From contig JAFYPP010000015.1 in assembly GCA_017559995.1 (NCBI GenBank), positions 1 through 36,237 of the forward strand: 36,237 nt of DNA. Direction: 5' to 3'. This document shows positions 1 through 7,783 of the stretch, piece by piece. Position 1 is the stretch's first letter. Each line of letters opens with the position of its first letter. Source of the stretch: Clostridia bacterium (GTDB lineage Bacteria > Bacillota > Clostridia > Oscillospirales > Butyricicoccaceae). Position numbers and translations under genes: made by a program. Below the pieces are notes generated by a model, which saw nothing but the letters and a program-made list of their open reading frames with translations, was not told the origin of the DNA and did no database searches.

Positions 1-2
1 AT

Positions 3-287
3 AAAAAGTTCTTTATCAATCTGGGGTTTGCTCTTGCTCTACCATACGAATCAATGGTAAAATTACTGGCGTATAATGGATATACATGGGATAGTGTTGG
101 ACGAGAATTTGACGATATATGTAAGCAAGCATTTAGGCTTGGGTTCAGTCGCAAATTGACGAATGAACTTCTCAAAAAGAGAAACATAGAACTGGAAGAT
201 GACCCTAAAGACGCAAAAGAAACGACACAGTTCTATGCTATGCCAACTCTTGATAAAGGCACTTCGGGCAAACGTAAAAACCCATAA
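3..287 (+). CDS. C-terminal fragment of an unrecognised protein (possibly HTH/phage-repressor type)
   Basis: The reading frame is open from the window edge and ends at 287, so only about the last 94 residues are visible. An internal ATG at 54 lacks a convincing ribosome site, so I treat this as the tail of a longer gene. The segment with ALALPYESMVKLLAYNGYT followed by a short helical tail resembles the C-terminal half of small XRE-like proteins of Clostridia, where a LLxxAGY-type motif precedes a charged end. That resemblance is from memory and weak. The last 20 residues are polar and probably disordered. A strong terminator at 476-511 on the same strand could end its transcript. Function is unknown. 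Confidence 0.45.
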   Translation, partial: KKFFINLGFALALPYESMVKLLAYNGYTWDSVGREFDDICKQAFRLGFSRKLTNELLKKRNIELEDDPKDAKETTQFYAMPTLDKGTSGKRKNP

Positions 288-322
288 TCTCCAAGAGAGT
301 AATTCCAAGTGGTCGAAAAGTT

Positions 323-344
323 TTTGACGCACATTTGACGCACA
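323..344 (+). repeat. Perfect tandem 11-mer
   Basis: TTTGACGCACA occurs twice in immediate succession and is followed by a T-run. A similar-looking pair, with GGCAACA repeated at short spacing, lies near 18800. Short tandem repeats of this kind are sometimes seen at the 3' ends of tyrosine-recombinase genes, but no recombinase is visible here. Confidence 0.6.
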
Positions 345-475
345 TTTTTTAGTGGAATGGGCGGAATGAGCGGAAAGAACGTGATTACGAACCACCACTT
401 CCCACGAAAAATAGCCCTGTATCACGGCAACAAAAAGTGGTGTTTAAGAGTGGGAATAATCGCATAAGGCTTTTC

Positions 476-511
476 AGTGGCTTGAAATCTCTGATTTCAA
501 GCCACTTTTTT
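476..511 (+). terminator. Rho-independent terminator
   Basis: A perfect 14-bp stem (476-489 with 493-506) has a 3-nt loop and is followed by a T-run at 507-511. The orientation fits transcripts coming from the gene at the left edge. Confidence 0.8.
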
Positions 512-570
512 GCTTTTGAAGAAGAAAGCCTTATCAACAGTGATAAGATTTTGATAACGATCCGCTTAAC

Positions 571-601
571 AGAAGTGCGCCGGTTTCCCCGGCGCACTTC
601 T
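571..601. terminator. GC-rich hairpin, probable terminator
   Basis: A 13-bp stem (AGAAGTGCGCCGG with its complement at 589-601) has a 5-nt loop. It sits just past the stop of the small minus-strand ORF at 610-798. The T-tract is poor on both strands, so its use as a terminator is likely but not certain. Confidence 0.5.
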
Positions 602-609
602 TCCCTATT

Positions 610-798
610 TCAGTTTTGCAGATGCCGACCGCGGCAACGTCTTATTGGAAAGCACGCGATCAGGCGGAACACGAGATATGCGCCCAGACACACCGCAAAT
701 ATGTAGATGGATGTGTTGACATACCAGCCGAACCACTCGGAGAGCTGTTTGAAAACTATGATGTGAGAGTTCCCGGGGCCTACGAAGAACATATTCAT
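610..798 (-). CDS. Small membrane protein (62 aa), unrecognised
   Basis: The ORF encodes one clear hydrophobic segment at about residues 27-48 (SIYIFAVCLGAYLVFRL) followed by a short basic tail, which suggests a single-pass membrane protein with a cytoplasmic C-terminus. The ribosome site before the ATG is weak, and an overlapping frame (605-811) competes. Support comes from a TATAAT box at 823-828 on this strand upstream and a hairpin just after the stop. I do not recognise the family. Confidence 0.4.
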   Translation of the reverse strand: MNMFFVGPGNSHIIVFKQLSEWFGWYVNTSIYIFAVCLGAYLVFRLIACFPIRRCRGRHLQN

Positions 799-884
799 AT
801 TCCAGACTCATGTAATTAATAAATTATATACATCTTTATTAGAACATTATCCATCAAGATTCATCACAAATCGGAACAATAGAA

Positions 885-915
885 CAGGCGATTTGGAGCA
901 ACGCCAAATCGCCTG
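885..915 (-). terminator. Hairpin terminator after the zinc-ribbon gene
   Basis: A 12-bp stem (885-896 with 904-915) with a 7-nt loop lies 13 nt past the stop codon at 929. On the minus strand it is followed by TTCTATTGTT. It probably ends the small minus-strand operon that starts near 2816. Confidence 0.65.
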
Positions 916-928
916 CTAACGTATTAAC

Positions 929-1360
929 TTATTCTGCTTTGTCTGTTTTCAGCAAATGGGCCAGATACACATTCTTCTCCACGAATTCCGGCTTGAAAAA
1001 CTCGTATCTGCCGCAGCTTTGACAATACGCTGGAAGCACATCAAAGGTGCTCCAGTCATGAAAAGGATTATTGTTCAGATGCTCCACTGTCTGAAATCGC
1101 AGTTTTGCTCCGCAGCGCAGGCAGGCAGGTCGGTGTGCTTCCGCATTGGAAGCCACTTCGATAAATGGCTTCAGTTTTTCGGGCTGATCTGCCAGACCAA
1201 GCTTGAGTGCACGTCGACATTGTTCTTCCTCATTCAGATCATTCAGTTCCTGTTGGCAATTTTTACAGCAAGGCTGATATGTACCGGCGCAGCTGATGTA
1301 AGCTGAGTGGAAGAATCCCAATTTTTCGCCACAAAAAACACACACTTTTTCGTTATCCAT
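929..1360 (-). CDS. Cysteine-rich zinc-ribbon protein (143 aa), unknown function
   Basis: Three CxxC pairs are visible: CVFCGEK near the N-terminus, CLRCGAK in the middle and CQSCGRYEF near the end. A further cysteine pair lies in CCKNCQ. This pattern indicates a protein with two treble-clef or zinc-ribbon modules. The start at 1360 was chosen because GAAGGAG lies about 9 nt before that ATG; the longer frame runs back into the neighbouring gene. It is the last gene of a minus-strand series of small proteins (2816 to 929), 46 nt after the preceding stop. There is no signal peptide or membrane segment, so it is probably cytoplasmic. I cannot assign a function. Confidence 0.75.
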   Translation of the reverse strand: MDNEKVCVFCGEKLGFFHSAYISCAGTYQPCCKNCQQELNDLNEEEQCRRALKLGLADQPEKLKPFIEVASNAEAHRPACLRCGAKLRFQTVEHLNNNPFHDWSTFDVLPAYCQSCGRYEFFKPEFVEKNVYLAHLLKTDKAE

Positions 1361-1406
1361 CACGCTCTGCTCCTTCGTTCGTTTTTCGCACTTGCAGTTG
1401 CATTGA

Positions 1407-1637
1407 TTAGGCCTTATCCTCCACCGGTATTGTGAGCGTTTTGCACTCCGGGCAATAGTAAGCTTGTACCCAATAGCCTTGCAGCATAGCACTCAACAAG
1501 CCGCGATTATACACACTAAAGCGATTTGTTTCCTTCCCGTTGTGTGAAAACCTCATCTCCTCTGACCGAAAAATCATAGTATGGGAACTTCCGATTTCGC
1601 CAGTAATCAGCCTGCCATTACAACGTGAACATCTCAT
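1407..1637 (-). CDS. Small zinc-ribbon protein (76 aa), DUF6487-like
   Basis: The protein begins MRCSRCNG and has a second pair in YYCPECKT near the C-terminus, so four cysteines can form one zinc ribbon around a beta-rich core. The layout (N-terminal CxxC, central segment with an aromatic and basic stretch, C-terminal YxCPEC) resembles DUF6487 proteins of Clostridia; this assignment is from memory. AAAGGAGG lies 6-7 nt before the ATG at 1637, which makes this start much better than the upstream ATG at 1673. It is 32 nt downstream of the DUF2500 pseudogene and probably cotranscribed. Confidence 0.75.
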   Translation of the reverse strand: MRCSRCNGRLITGEIGSSHTMIFRSEEMRFSHNGKETNRFSVYNRGLLSAMLQGYWVQAYYCPECKTLTIPVEDKA

Positions 1638-1669
1638 ATGCTCGCCTCCTTTGATGCAGTAGATATCAT

Positions 1670-2035
1670 TCACGTACGTTCAAAAGCCAAGTACCGCGTC
1701 CCCTGAAAGGTAAGCAGTCCCTGATCGCCTTCCACCAGCAGACCGTACTGCTCACCGTCCATCCGAAGTTCCATACGGTCACCGCTTTCCACTTCAAAGG
1801 TGACGTAATAGGTGGTGGAGGTATGGTGGTGTTCCCCACCGCTGCGATGCACATTGGTGCGTTTTGCCACGATGACTGCCGGAACGGTCAGTCTGGGCGA
1901 GTTATTGTTCTAGTTCCATTCACCGATGCCTCTGACTGCCATGATCACAAATATACCGATCATCAGCATAAATACGATGGTAAACATGGCGCCAAAAGCA
2001 CCGAAGCCCATATGAACTCCATATCCAAATCCCAT
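1670..2035 (-). pseudogene. DUF2500 membrane protein interrupted by an amber codon
   Basis: An ATG at 2035 with GGAGGAAGGGAAG upstream opens a frame with a glycine-rich start and a transmembrane segment (MFTIVFMLMIGIFVIMAV). The frame continues to residues GIGEWN, then meets TAG at 1912-1910 (codon 42). It resumes in the same frame with NNNSPRLTVPAVIVAKRT and a complete DUF2500 C-terminal beta domain (YYVTFEVESGD ... GTRYLAF) ending at 1670. The position normally carries Lys or a similar residue, so one AAG-to-TAG change would explain it. DUF2500 proteins are usually about 120 aa, matching the full span. Alternatives are a sequencing error or readthrough. Confidence 0.8.
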
Positions 2036-2054
2036 AGAGACTTCCCTTCCTCCG

Positions 2055-2816
2055 TTATGTTTGCAATCCTATGATATACATGATAAAGATCATCATAGGA
2101 AATCCAATCCAACCAATATACCGGCTGGTCAGTTCCCAGTCAGAAGGCTCAGCATTTTCGGCATTTCGGATCGTCCAAGACAGCTTTCTTCGAAACAGCT
2201 CATCGGCATACAGAATGGACACCACCGTCACCACAGAGAGGGATACGCATCCAAACCACGCTATCCAGTCTCCCCGTGAGGTAAGGTTCGGCCCTGCTGC
2301 CAGTTCATAAATGGCAGTAGCTGACGGGGCCGTCTGATCAATGACGTTTCCGTGTTCGTCATACCAAATGTTTTGCTCATACAATTTGCCGTTTGGTACC
2401 CAGCTGCCATCTTGTGAAAGAAGCATTTGTGTATCACCGTTGTGCAGCAAACCGCCTCGGAAATATACAGAATCCCCCTGCATGATCTCGATGCCCGTAA
2501 TATCGCTGACACGAATGAAATCATTCGGGATCGCCGAGGGCTCTTCCCGGACAGTATAGGGGCCATAGAACTTTTCACCATAGCGAAAGGTCACGGTTTT
2601 ATCCGCAGTGACCGTAAAACAGACCTCTTTGTCGTTCCATTCTCCCGCATAAATCGTGGTATCTCCATCCATGGTCGGATACAACATGGCTTCATCATAC
2701 TCGTATCCCTCCCGGGAGGTGACCACACAGTAGATCGGTGTAAACACGGCAAACATGACTGCCAGCAGCAGCAAGATCACTTTCTGAATGATGTCGAGTT
2801 TTTTGATGCGTTCCAT
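2055..2816 (-). CDS. Membrane protein with extracytoplasmic beta domain (253 aa), unknown
   Basis: The N-terminus holds one transmembrane helix (VILLLLAVMFAVFTPIY, residues about 14-30). A polar region of about 140 residues rich in Tyr, Gly and Asp follows, probably outside the cytoplasm. The C-terminus has two helices (AWFGCVSLSVVTVVSIL and IGWIGFPMMIFIMYIIGL). The ATG at 2816 has GGGAGG 7 nt upstream; a GTG one codon earlier is also possible. It lies 19 nt upstream of the DUF2500 gene, so the two probably form an operon. I do not recognise the family. Confidence 0.75.
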   Translation of the reverse strand: MERIKKLDIIQKVILLLLAVMFAVFTPIYCVVTSREGYEYDEAMLYPTMDGDTTIYAGEWNDKEVCFTVTADKTVTFRYGEKFYGPYTVREEPSAIPNDFIRVSDITGIEIMQGDSVYFRGGLLHNGDTQMLLSQDGSWVPNGKLYEQNIWYDEHGNVIDQTAPSATAIYELAAGPNLTSRGDWIAWFGCVSLSVVTVVSILYADELFRRKLSWTIRNAENAEPSDWELTSRYIGWIGFPMMIFIMYIIGLQT

Positions 2817-2845
2817 CACGCCACCTCCCGAATGATTTTAGGCAG

Positions 2846-2871
2846 AAAGCCGGCGGTTTCCCGCCGGCTTT
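2846..2871 (-). terminator. Terminator of the flotillin-lipoprotein operon
   Basis: An 11-bp perfect stem (AAAGCCGGCGG with its complement) has a TTTC loop and lies 35 nt past the lipoprotein stop. The T-tract on the minus strand is short, so termination may be inefficient. Confidence 0.6.
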
Positions 2872-2905
2872 CCTTTGTTTGGGGGCGGGATCGTCCCCAT
2901 TTGTG

Positions 2906-3565
2906 TTAATCAATCTGTGTGCCGCCCCACTCTACCACCGTGAAGCCGTGGCGTTTAAAAGCGGGTAGTTCCTGTGCGGGGATGTCCACCGGCTTTTCCA
3001 ACGGTTTCCACACCATGAACACCCGCAGGATGTTGTCAGGCGTAGGGGTAATGGTCAGTTTTGCCGCTTCGGTGTAAGCCTCCTGCTGGAAGGCGATGAG
3101 GTTGTAGGCATTGTCCTCCATCAATGGCAGCCAGTAAACGATGAACTCGTTGGCCTCATTCCGGGTCAGGCCCAACCGGGCAAGGGCATCCTCCAGAAAG
3201 GCGGCGGTGTCGGTTCCGGCCACACAGAAGCCTTTGGAGAGATCGTAGACCTCGGTACCCTCACCCTCCCAGTACAGATAACTGTAGGTCTGGCCCGCGG
3301 CGTCGGTAAGAGTGCCGTCGGGTTCTGCGGTAACCGTCCAGCCGTTGTTATAAGCGGGATAAGTACAGGTCAGCTCACCGGTAACATAGTCCAGTTGAAC
3401 GGTGACATCGGTCACTTCTTCGGGATAGAGGTAGATGACGGGTTTAGCGGGAGTAGCGGGAGTAACGGTAGCAGGATCACGACGCTCTTCATCACGATTT
3501 GGTTGGCAGGCGCACAACGGAAGCACCAGCAGAACTGCCAACAGCAGCGCAAGGTGTTTTCTCAC
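2906..3565 (-). CDS. Lipoprotein with PVIYLYP domain (219 aa)
   Basis: A lipoprotein signal peptide is clear: MRKH, a hydrophobic stretch, then the lipobox LCAC, placing the lipidated Cys at residue 20. A Thr/Pro-rich linker leads to KPVIYLYPEE, a recurrent start of an extracytoplasmic beta-rich domain in Clostridia; the rest is Tyr- and Trp-rich. The catalytic role, if any, is unknown. The start is GTG at 3565, with GGGAGG 7-8 nt upstream. It follows the flotillin gene by 34 nt, suggesting cotranscription and a role at the cell surface or membrane. Confidence 0.8.
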   Translation of the reverse strand: MRKHLALLLAVLLVLPLCACQPNRDEERRDPATVTPATPAKPVIYLYPEEVTDVTVQLDYVTGELTCTYPAYNNGWTVTAEPDGTLTDAAGQTYSYLYWEGEGTEVYDLSKGFCVAGTDTAAFLEDALARLGLTRNEANEFIVYWLPLMEDNAYNLIAFQQEAYTEAAKLTITPTPDNILRVFMVWKPLEKPVDIPAQELPAFKRHGFTVVEWGGTQID

Positions 3566-3599
3566 GCAAAGTCCTCCCTTCCTGCAAAACGTTCTGGTT

Positions 3600-5024
3600 T
3601 TAGACCTCCACAGGTTCCTCGGTACCCTCGGCCTGCTGAGGAACGATCACCACCTGCGCAGGGGCCTCATTGGTGGCCATCTTGGCACCCAGTGCGCCCA
3701 TGATCAGGCTCTTGATATCAATGCCCATACCGGCGCTGATACCCTCGGTGACCTGGGTGGTGCCGTTGACGATGTCAGACAGCAGCTTGGCGCTGTTGCC
3801 CTCGCCGTACATGGTGATCTTGTCCACCTTGGACAGAGGTTCGGCAACGTTCTTGGCGATCTGGGGCAGAGCCTCCATGATCATCTCGATAACAGCGGCT
3901 TCGCCGTACTTCTTCATAGCCTCGGCCTTCTTGTCGATACCTTCGGCCTCTGCCAGCGCCTTCAGACGGATGGCTTCAGCTTCGGCTTCACCCACGGCAC
4001 GGATACCTTCTGCCTCACGCTGACGCTCGATCATCTTTGCTTCGGCTTCCTTGGTGCGGCGGAACAGTTCGGCTTCGGCCTCCTGCTCGGCGGCGTAACG
4101 TTCTGCGTCAGCCTTGGCACGAATCTCGGCGTCCAGGGTCTGCTTGGTGACTTCAACTTCCTTGGCACGCAGTTCGGCGGTACGCTCGGCGCGGGCGATA
4201 TCGGCGTTGGCAGAAGAAACCTCGATGGAACGGCGCTGCTCCTGCTCCTGGATGGCGTAGGCGGCATCGGCGTCAGCCTTCTTCACATCGGACTGCTGCT
4301 TCAGCTCGGCCTGACGGATGGCCAGCGCGGTCTGCTTCTCGGCGATCTCCATTTCAGACTGGACCTTGGCGTCGTTGGCCTCCTTGGCAGCCTGTGCCTG
4401 GGCGATAGCGATGTCGCGGTCGGCCTGAGCCTTCGCCACAGCGGCGCCCTTCTTGATCTGGGAAATGTTGTCGATACCCAGGTCTTCAATGACGTTGTTC
4501 TGGTCAGAGAAGGACTGGACGTTGAAGGAGATCATTTCCAGACCCATCTTCTGCAGGTCGGGGATGGCGTTTTCCTGGACACGCTCACCGAAGGCCTTAC
4601 GGTCGGTGACCATCTCTTCCAGACGCATCTGGCCCACGATCTCACGCATATTGCCCTCCAGGGTATCCTGGACACGGCGGATGATCATGTCTTCCTTCTC
4701 GTTCAGGAAGAACTTGGAGGCCAGGGTCATCATTTCTTCGCTCTGGCCAATGCGGATCTTAACGGTGGCGTCCACCTTCACGTTGATGTACTCTGCGTTG
4801 GGAACATAGTCAGTGGTCTTGACGTCCACCGAGAACATCTTCAGGGACAGCTTATCCAGCCGCTCCAGGAAAGGAATGCGGATGCCGGCTTTACCGATGA
4901 GGATACGGGGCTTGCGGAAGCCCGAAATGATGTAGGCCGTATCGGGGGGAGACTTCACATAACCAATAATCGTGATAACAATGATCACCAACAGGGCGAC
5001 ACCGATACCAATCACATACTCCAT
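3600..5024 (-). CDS. floT: Flotillin-family (SPFH/band 7) membrane scaffold protein (474 aa)
   Basis: An N-terminal transmembrane helix (residues about 4-22) is followed by an SPFH domain starting around SPPDTAYIISG and running to about residue 190. A long Ala/Glu-rich coiled coil (roughly 190-380, with repeated AEAEA and EAQA-type patterns) comes next. A hydrophobic Gly/Ala C-terminal part ends in a Glu-rich tail. This order and length match bacterial flotillins such as FloT/YuaG, which oligomerise and organise functional membrane microdomains. The symbol is by family; orthology was not tested. The start at 5024 has GAAAGGAGAAAG before it. A 49-codon ORF precedes it and a lipoprotein gene follows. 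Confidence 0.9.
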   Translation of the reverse strand: MEYVIGIGVALLVIIVITIIGYVKSPPDTAYIISGFRKPRILIGKAGIRIPFLERLDKLSLKMFSVDVKTTDYVPNAEYINVKVDATVKIRIGQSEEMMTLASKFFLNEKEDMIIRRVQDTLEGNMREIVGQMRLEEMVTDRKAFGERVQENAIPDLQKMGLEMISFNVQSFSDQNNVIEDLGIDNISQIKKGAAVAKAQADRDIAIAQAQAAKEANDAKVQSEMEIAEKQTALAIRQAELKQQSDVKKADADAAYAIQEQEQRRSIEVSSANADIARAERTAELRAKEVEVTKQTLDAEIRAKADAERYAAEQEAEAELFRRTKEAEAKMIERQREAEGIRAVGEAEAEAIRLKALAEAEGIDKKAEAMKKYGEAAVIEMIMEALPQIAKNVAEPLSKVDKITMYGEGNSAKLLSDIVNGTTQVTEGISAGMGIDIKSLIMGALGAKMATNEAPAQVVIVPQQAEGTEEPVEV

Positions 5025-5062
5025 ACTCTTTCTCCTTTCAAATCATCAAAAATTGCAGATGC

Positions 5063-5212
5063 TCAGACATTTTCGGAAGATGATTGCTGCGCCGGGGCCG
5101 AAACCGGCTGTGTTTTCCAACTGAGCCCAAGGGCCGAGGCGAAGGCAACTTGCTTTTCTGCCTTTTCCAACAGCCGGATGGACAGGATCCGTTCTTTTAC
5201 CGTCACGGACAT
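5063..5212 (-). CDS. 49-aa ORF upstream of flotillin
   Basis: ATG at 5212 is preceded by AAAGGAAG at good spacing and opens MSVTVKERILSIRLLEKAEK, an amphipathic helix, followed by a Ser/Gln/Pro-rich tail to TGA at 5063. It ends 38 nt before the flotillin start, on the same strand. Short proteins beginning with (T)VKERIL-IRL-EK occur in other Clostridia, to my recollection. I infer a genuine small protein cotranscribed with flotillin. The role is unknown; it could be a partner or a leader peptide. Confidence 0.5.
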   Translation of the reverse strand: MSVTVKERILSIRLLEKAEKQVAFASALGLSWKTQPVSAPAQQSSSENV

Positions 5213-5328
5213 CACTTCCTTTGCTGCTTGAAACATCGTTTATGATATATTTATTTTAGCGCGGGCAGTTGTGTGAAAACAGGATGATTTCAGCAAATGA
5301 GCGGGGTTATTTCGCTTTTGGGAGCAAA

Positions 5329-5850
5329 TTAGCCCTCGGTTTGGCAATCTTTGCAGGCGTTATAGAGTTCCTCATCGATAACGCCGGTGGCCAGCATACG
5401 CTCGGACCACAGCTGCAGGGTCTCCACCGCGATGGAGATGCGCTCCAGCTCCTCCTGAATGTAGATGAAATCCTTCAGCTCGTCACCGGTGATCTTTCCG
5501 TCCACCGTGATTTCGATGAGCCTTTCTTTTTGCTTATTCATAGCGTTGAGGGATGCCAGCATTTCCAGCACGATCTGGGAAAGGTCCTTCACCTTGATTT
5601 CGGGCACATACTGCTGTCCGATGGGGCATTGATTGGCGCAGTAGTAATTGCACAGACTGGGCTGCTTGTATTTTTCGGCCATCACCAGCACTTCGTCAGG
5701 ATGGGGCAGGCAGCGCTCGTTTTCGATTTTCTCGATGCGTTCGGGCGCGATGGTCTCCAAAAGTTCAGAGGCCGCTTCCCGGGTCAGCTTCAAGCTTTCG
5801 CGAGTGGTGTGATAGATGGTTTTATTTTCTTTGGTAGACGTTCTGGCCAT
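5329..5850 (-). CDS. XRE-type HTH protein with cysteine motif (173 aa)
   Basis: The N-terminal part (residues about 12-65) has the XRE helix-turn-helix pattern: TRESLKLTREAASELLETIAPERIEKIE, then PHPDEVLVMAEKY. A cysteine cluster follows at residues about 67-75 (CNYYCANQCPIG). A mostly helical C-terminal region (about 85-170) looks dimeric or coiled. The cysteines could bind a metal or sense redox state, which is inference. The ATG at 5850 has a GGGGGAG ribosome site. A minus-strand TATAAT at 5893-5898 could be its promoter. It lies between the flotillin group and the ABC exporter, both on the same strand, with about 115 nt to the ORF at 5212; whether it regulates either is unknown. Confidence 0.8.
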   Translation of the reverse strand: MARTSTKENKTIYHTTRESLKLTREAASELLETIAPERIEKIENERCLPHPDEVLVMAEKYKQPSLCNYYCANQCPIGQQYVPEIKVKDLSQIVLEMLASLNAMNKQKERLIEITVDGKITGDELKDFIYIQEELERISIAVETLQLWSERMLATGVIDEELYNACKDCQTEG

Positions 5851-5892
5851 AGGTTCTCCCCCCTGCTGATAACGGCATACGTTTGTAATTCT

Positions 5893-5898
5893 ATTATA
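5893..5898 (-). promoter_or_regulatory. Probable -10 box for the XRE gene
   Basis: TATAAT on the minus strand, about 43 nt before the start codon at 5850. No good -35 hexamer is found at standard spacing. Confidence 0.35.
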
Positions 5899-6011
5899 CA
5901 GTTTTTTTGTCGAAATGTGGGGGGCTTTAAGCGCTATTTCAGTTTTTCAGCGAAACGCACAAATGAGAGGTTGTAAATTGGGCAGTCTGACATAACAAAA
6001 CCCGTCCTGCG

Positions 6012-6668
6012 TTATTCCGATATCAAGCGGCCGTCCTTCAGTTTCAGCACTTCATCGGCCTTGTCGGCGATGGACAGGTCGTGGGTGACCACGATGACGC
6101 AGTAGCCCTCTTCATGAGCCAGTTTCTGCAGCAGGTCGATGACGATCTCACTGTTTTCCGTATCCAGATTGCCGGTGGGTTCGTCGGCAAGGATGATCTT
6201 GGCATCGGAGGCCAGTGCCCGAGCGATGGCAACCCGCTGCTGTTCGCCGCCGGAGAGCATGGCGGGCAGGCGCTTGAAGTAGGTCTCGTCCAGACCTACG
6301 GCGCGGAGCTTTTCTTCGGCGATCTTCTTGGCATCGGGCACTTTCTTTAGTTCCATGGGAAAGGTGACGTTCTCCATCACCGACAGCAAGGGCAGCAGGT
6401 TGTAACTCTGATAGATCACCGCCACCGTGTCCCGATGGTAGAGATCCCGGTCGACTTCGGCGGTGGTTTTGTCCTCAAAAACCACCCGGCCTTCGGTGGG
6501 GATGTCCAACGCTGCCAGCAGGGACAGAAGCGTAGTCTTGCCGCTGCCGGATTTCCCGATCAGGGCATAAAACTTCCCCGGCTCGAACGCATAAGTGATG
6601 CCCTTGAGAGCCTTCACCGTCTGATACTTGCTTTTGTAGGTATACGCCAGATCCTCGATTTTCAGCAT
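6012..6668 (-). CDS. ABC transporter ATP-binding protein, copy 1 (MacB/LolD type)
   Basis: All nucleotide-binding motifs are present: Walker A GKSGSGKT (38-45), Q-loop in YQSYNLLP (about 86-93), signature LSGGEQQR (138-145), Walker B IILADEP (158-164) and the H-loop in VVTHD. At 218 aa it has the usual length for ATPases that serve FtsX-type permeases. It is the third gene of a minus-strand operon, 9 nt after the small permease. Compared with the copy at 11321-11977 I count about 14 differences in 218 residues (roughly 94% identity), clustered at the ends, far more conserved than the permeases. Such exporters typically move peptides, lipids or toxic compounds outward. Confidence 0.93.
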   Translation of the reverse strand: MLKIEDLAYTYKSKYQTVKALKGITYAFEPGKFYALIGKSGSGKTTLLSLLAALDIPTEGRVVFEDKTTAEVDRDLYHRDTVAVIYQSYNLLPLLSVMENVTFPMELKKVPDAKKIAEEKLRAVGLDETYFKRLPAMLSGGEQQRVAIARALASDAKIILADEPTGNLDTENSEIVIDLLQKLAHEEGYCVIVVTHDLSIADKADEVLKLKDGRLISE

Positions 6669-6677
6669 AGCGGCCTC

Positions 6678-7775
6678 CTATTCTTTTGCAGTCATGATAT
6701 TAAACACGTTCACGCCGGAGATCTTCCATGCAGCGACACCGCCACCCAGCAGGTCACACGCCCACAGCAACAGGAGTTGATCGGGGGCAAACGCGGTTGC
6801 ACCCGCCAGGAGCAGGGTGAGCCCACAGCCCAAAAGGCAGCCAATGGCCGCCTGCAGAGCGGTTTCTCCCAGCAGTACGGTAAAAACGGCGCTGCGCCGC
6901 ATTCCCAGCGACCGCAGGACGGCCGCTTCTTTCTTCCTACCCCGCAGCAGCAGAAAACTCAGTCCAAAACCGATGGCTGCTACCAGCACCAGCAGCACGG
7001 GCAAAAGCCCCTCCAGCAGCGCGATCTGCTGCTTGAGTTGGCCGGTGGTTTGCTGCATGGTGATATCGTCAATGCGCAGCTGCGCTTCGCCGGTATGGAG
7101 TCCCTCCTCCAGCATAGCCGTTTTGAAGATTTCCAAGTTTGCCAGATCGGTAAAGATCAGATCTAATCCACTATAGTTGAAAGACAGTCCGGCTCCCTGA
7201 TAGGCATTCCGCAGCGATGCCAGCGGGCAGTAGAAGTTTTGGATGCCGCCTCCTCCGCCGCCGTAAAGCCCCACTACCGCCAGTTCCAACACCTCAGCAC
7301 TGTCCCGCTTCAACGGAAAGGTCACCGTATCGCCCAAATCTAACCCGGTGCTCCGCGGTGCCACACAGACCGGGTCATCTCCGCCGAACAGCGACTCATC
7401 AAAGCCTTCCCGCCACTGCAGATATGGCAGTTCGGCAGCCAGATTGGGTTCTCCCCGGGGATCCTCCAGGCCATACAGCCATTGGCCGGTCGAAGATAAC
7501 GAAGAACAAGTAATACGTGCGCTGTGCTCCGCTATGAAACCACTGTCCACGATGGCGGTATATTCCGCTTGCGTGATGACGGGCGCACGGCCTTTTTTAT
7601 TGCCATCCACCCAGCCTTCCACCGTCATTGCGGCATAGGTGTTGGTCAATTCCTGCCGGTAGATCCGGATGCTGTTCATGTACAGCATCAAAAACAATGT
7701 CATAGCGGCCACGGCAGCCACGGCTGCCAGCGTGATGTTTTTATTGCGGCTGAAGTTTTTCCAAATCAGTTTCAT
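6678..7775 (-). CDS. FtsX-type ABC permease, small subunit, copy 1 (365 aa)
   Basis: The layout is typical of MacB/FtsX permeases. An N-terminal transmembrane helix (NITLAAVAAVAAMTLFLMLYM) is followed by an extracytoplasmic domain of about 210 residues. Three C-terminal helices begin around LLPVLLVLVAAIGFGLSFLLL, with a cytoplasmic KKEAAVLRSLGMRR loop that contacts the ATPase. It lies 8 nt after the large permease and before the ATPase, so the three form one exporter. The paralogue at 11987-13087 shares the KKEAAVLRSLG loop and overall plan, but its external domain differs widely, suggesting a different substrate or partner. Confidence 0.88.
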   Translation of the reverse strand: MKLIWKNFSRNKNITLAAVAAVAAMTLFLMLYMNSIRIYRQELTNTYAAMTVEGWVDGNKKGRAPVITQAEYTAIVDSGFIAEHSARITCSSLSSTGQWLYGLEDPRGEPNLAAELPYLQWREGFDESLFGGDDPVCVAPRSTGLDLGDTVTFPLKRDSAEVLELAVVGLYGGGGGGIQNFYCPLASLRNAYQGAGLSFNYSGLDLIFTDLANLEIFKTAMLEEGLHTGEAQLRIDDITMQQTTGQLKQQIALLEGLLPVLLVLVAAIGFGLSFLLLRGRKKEAAVLRSLGMRRSAVFTVLLGETALQAAIGCLLGCGLTLLLAGATAFAPDQLLLLWACDLLGGGVAAWKISGVNVFNIMTAKE

Positions 7776-7783
7776 AGTGGCAC

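Larger units (their letters stand above)
288..609. other. Intergenic region with tandem repeat and two hairpins
   Basis: No gene is convincing here. The stretch holds a perfect tandem 11-mer (323-344), a terminator with a perfect 14-bp stem (476-511) and a GC-rich hairpin (571-601). Plus-strand ORFs through it lack ribosome sites and read through the hairpins. Confidence 0.6.

Noticed and set aside
323..344. Tandem 11-mer as an integrase-end scar or attachment site
   Set aside because: No recombinase gene or matching second site was found in the window; kept only as a repeat.
437..706. 89-codon plus-strand frame across the left intergenic hairpins
   Set aside because: No ribosome site, reads through a strong terminator and a second hairpin, and has low-complexity composition.
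3435..5231. 598-codon plus-strand frame opposite flotillin
   Set aside because: Mirror of the Ala/Glu-rich coiled-coil coding region; flotillin is unambiguous.
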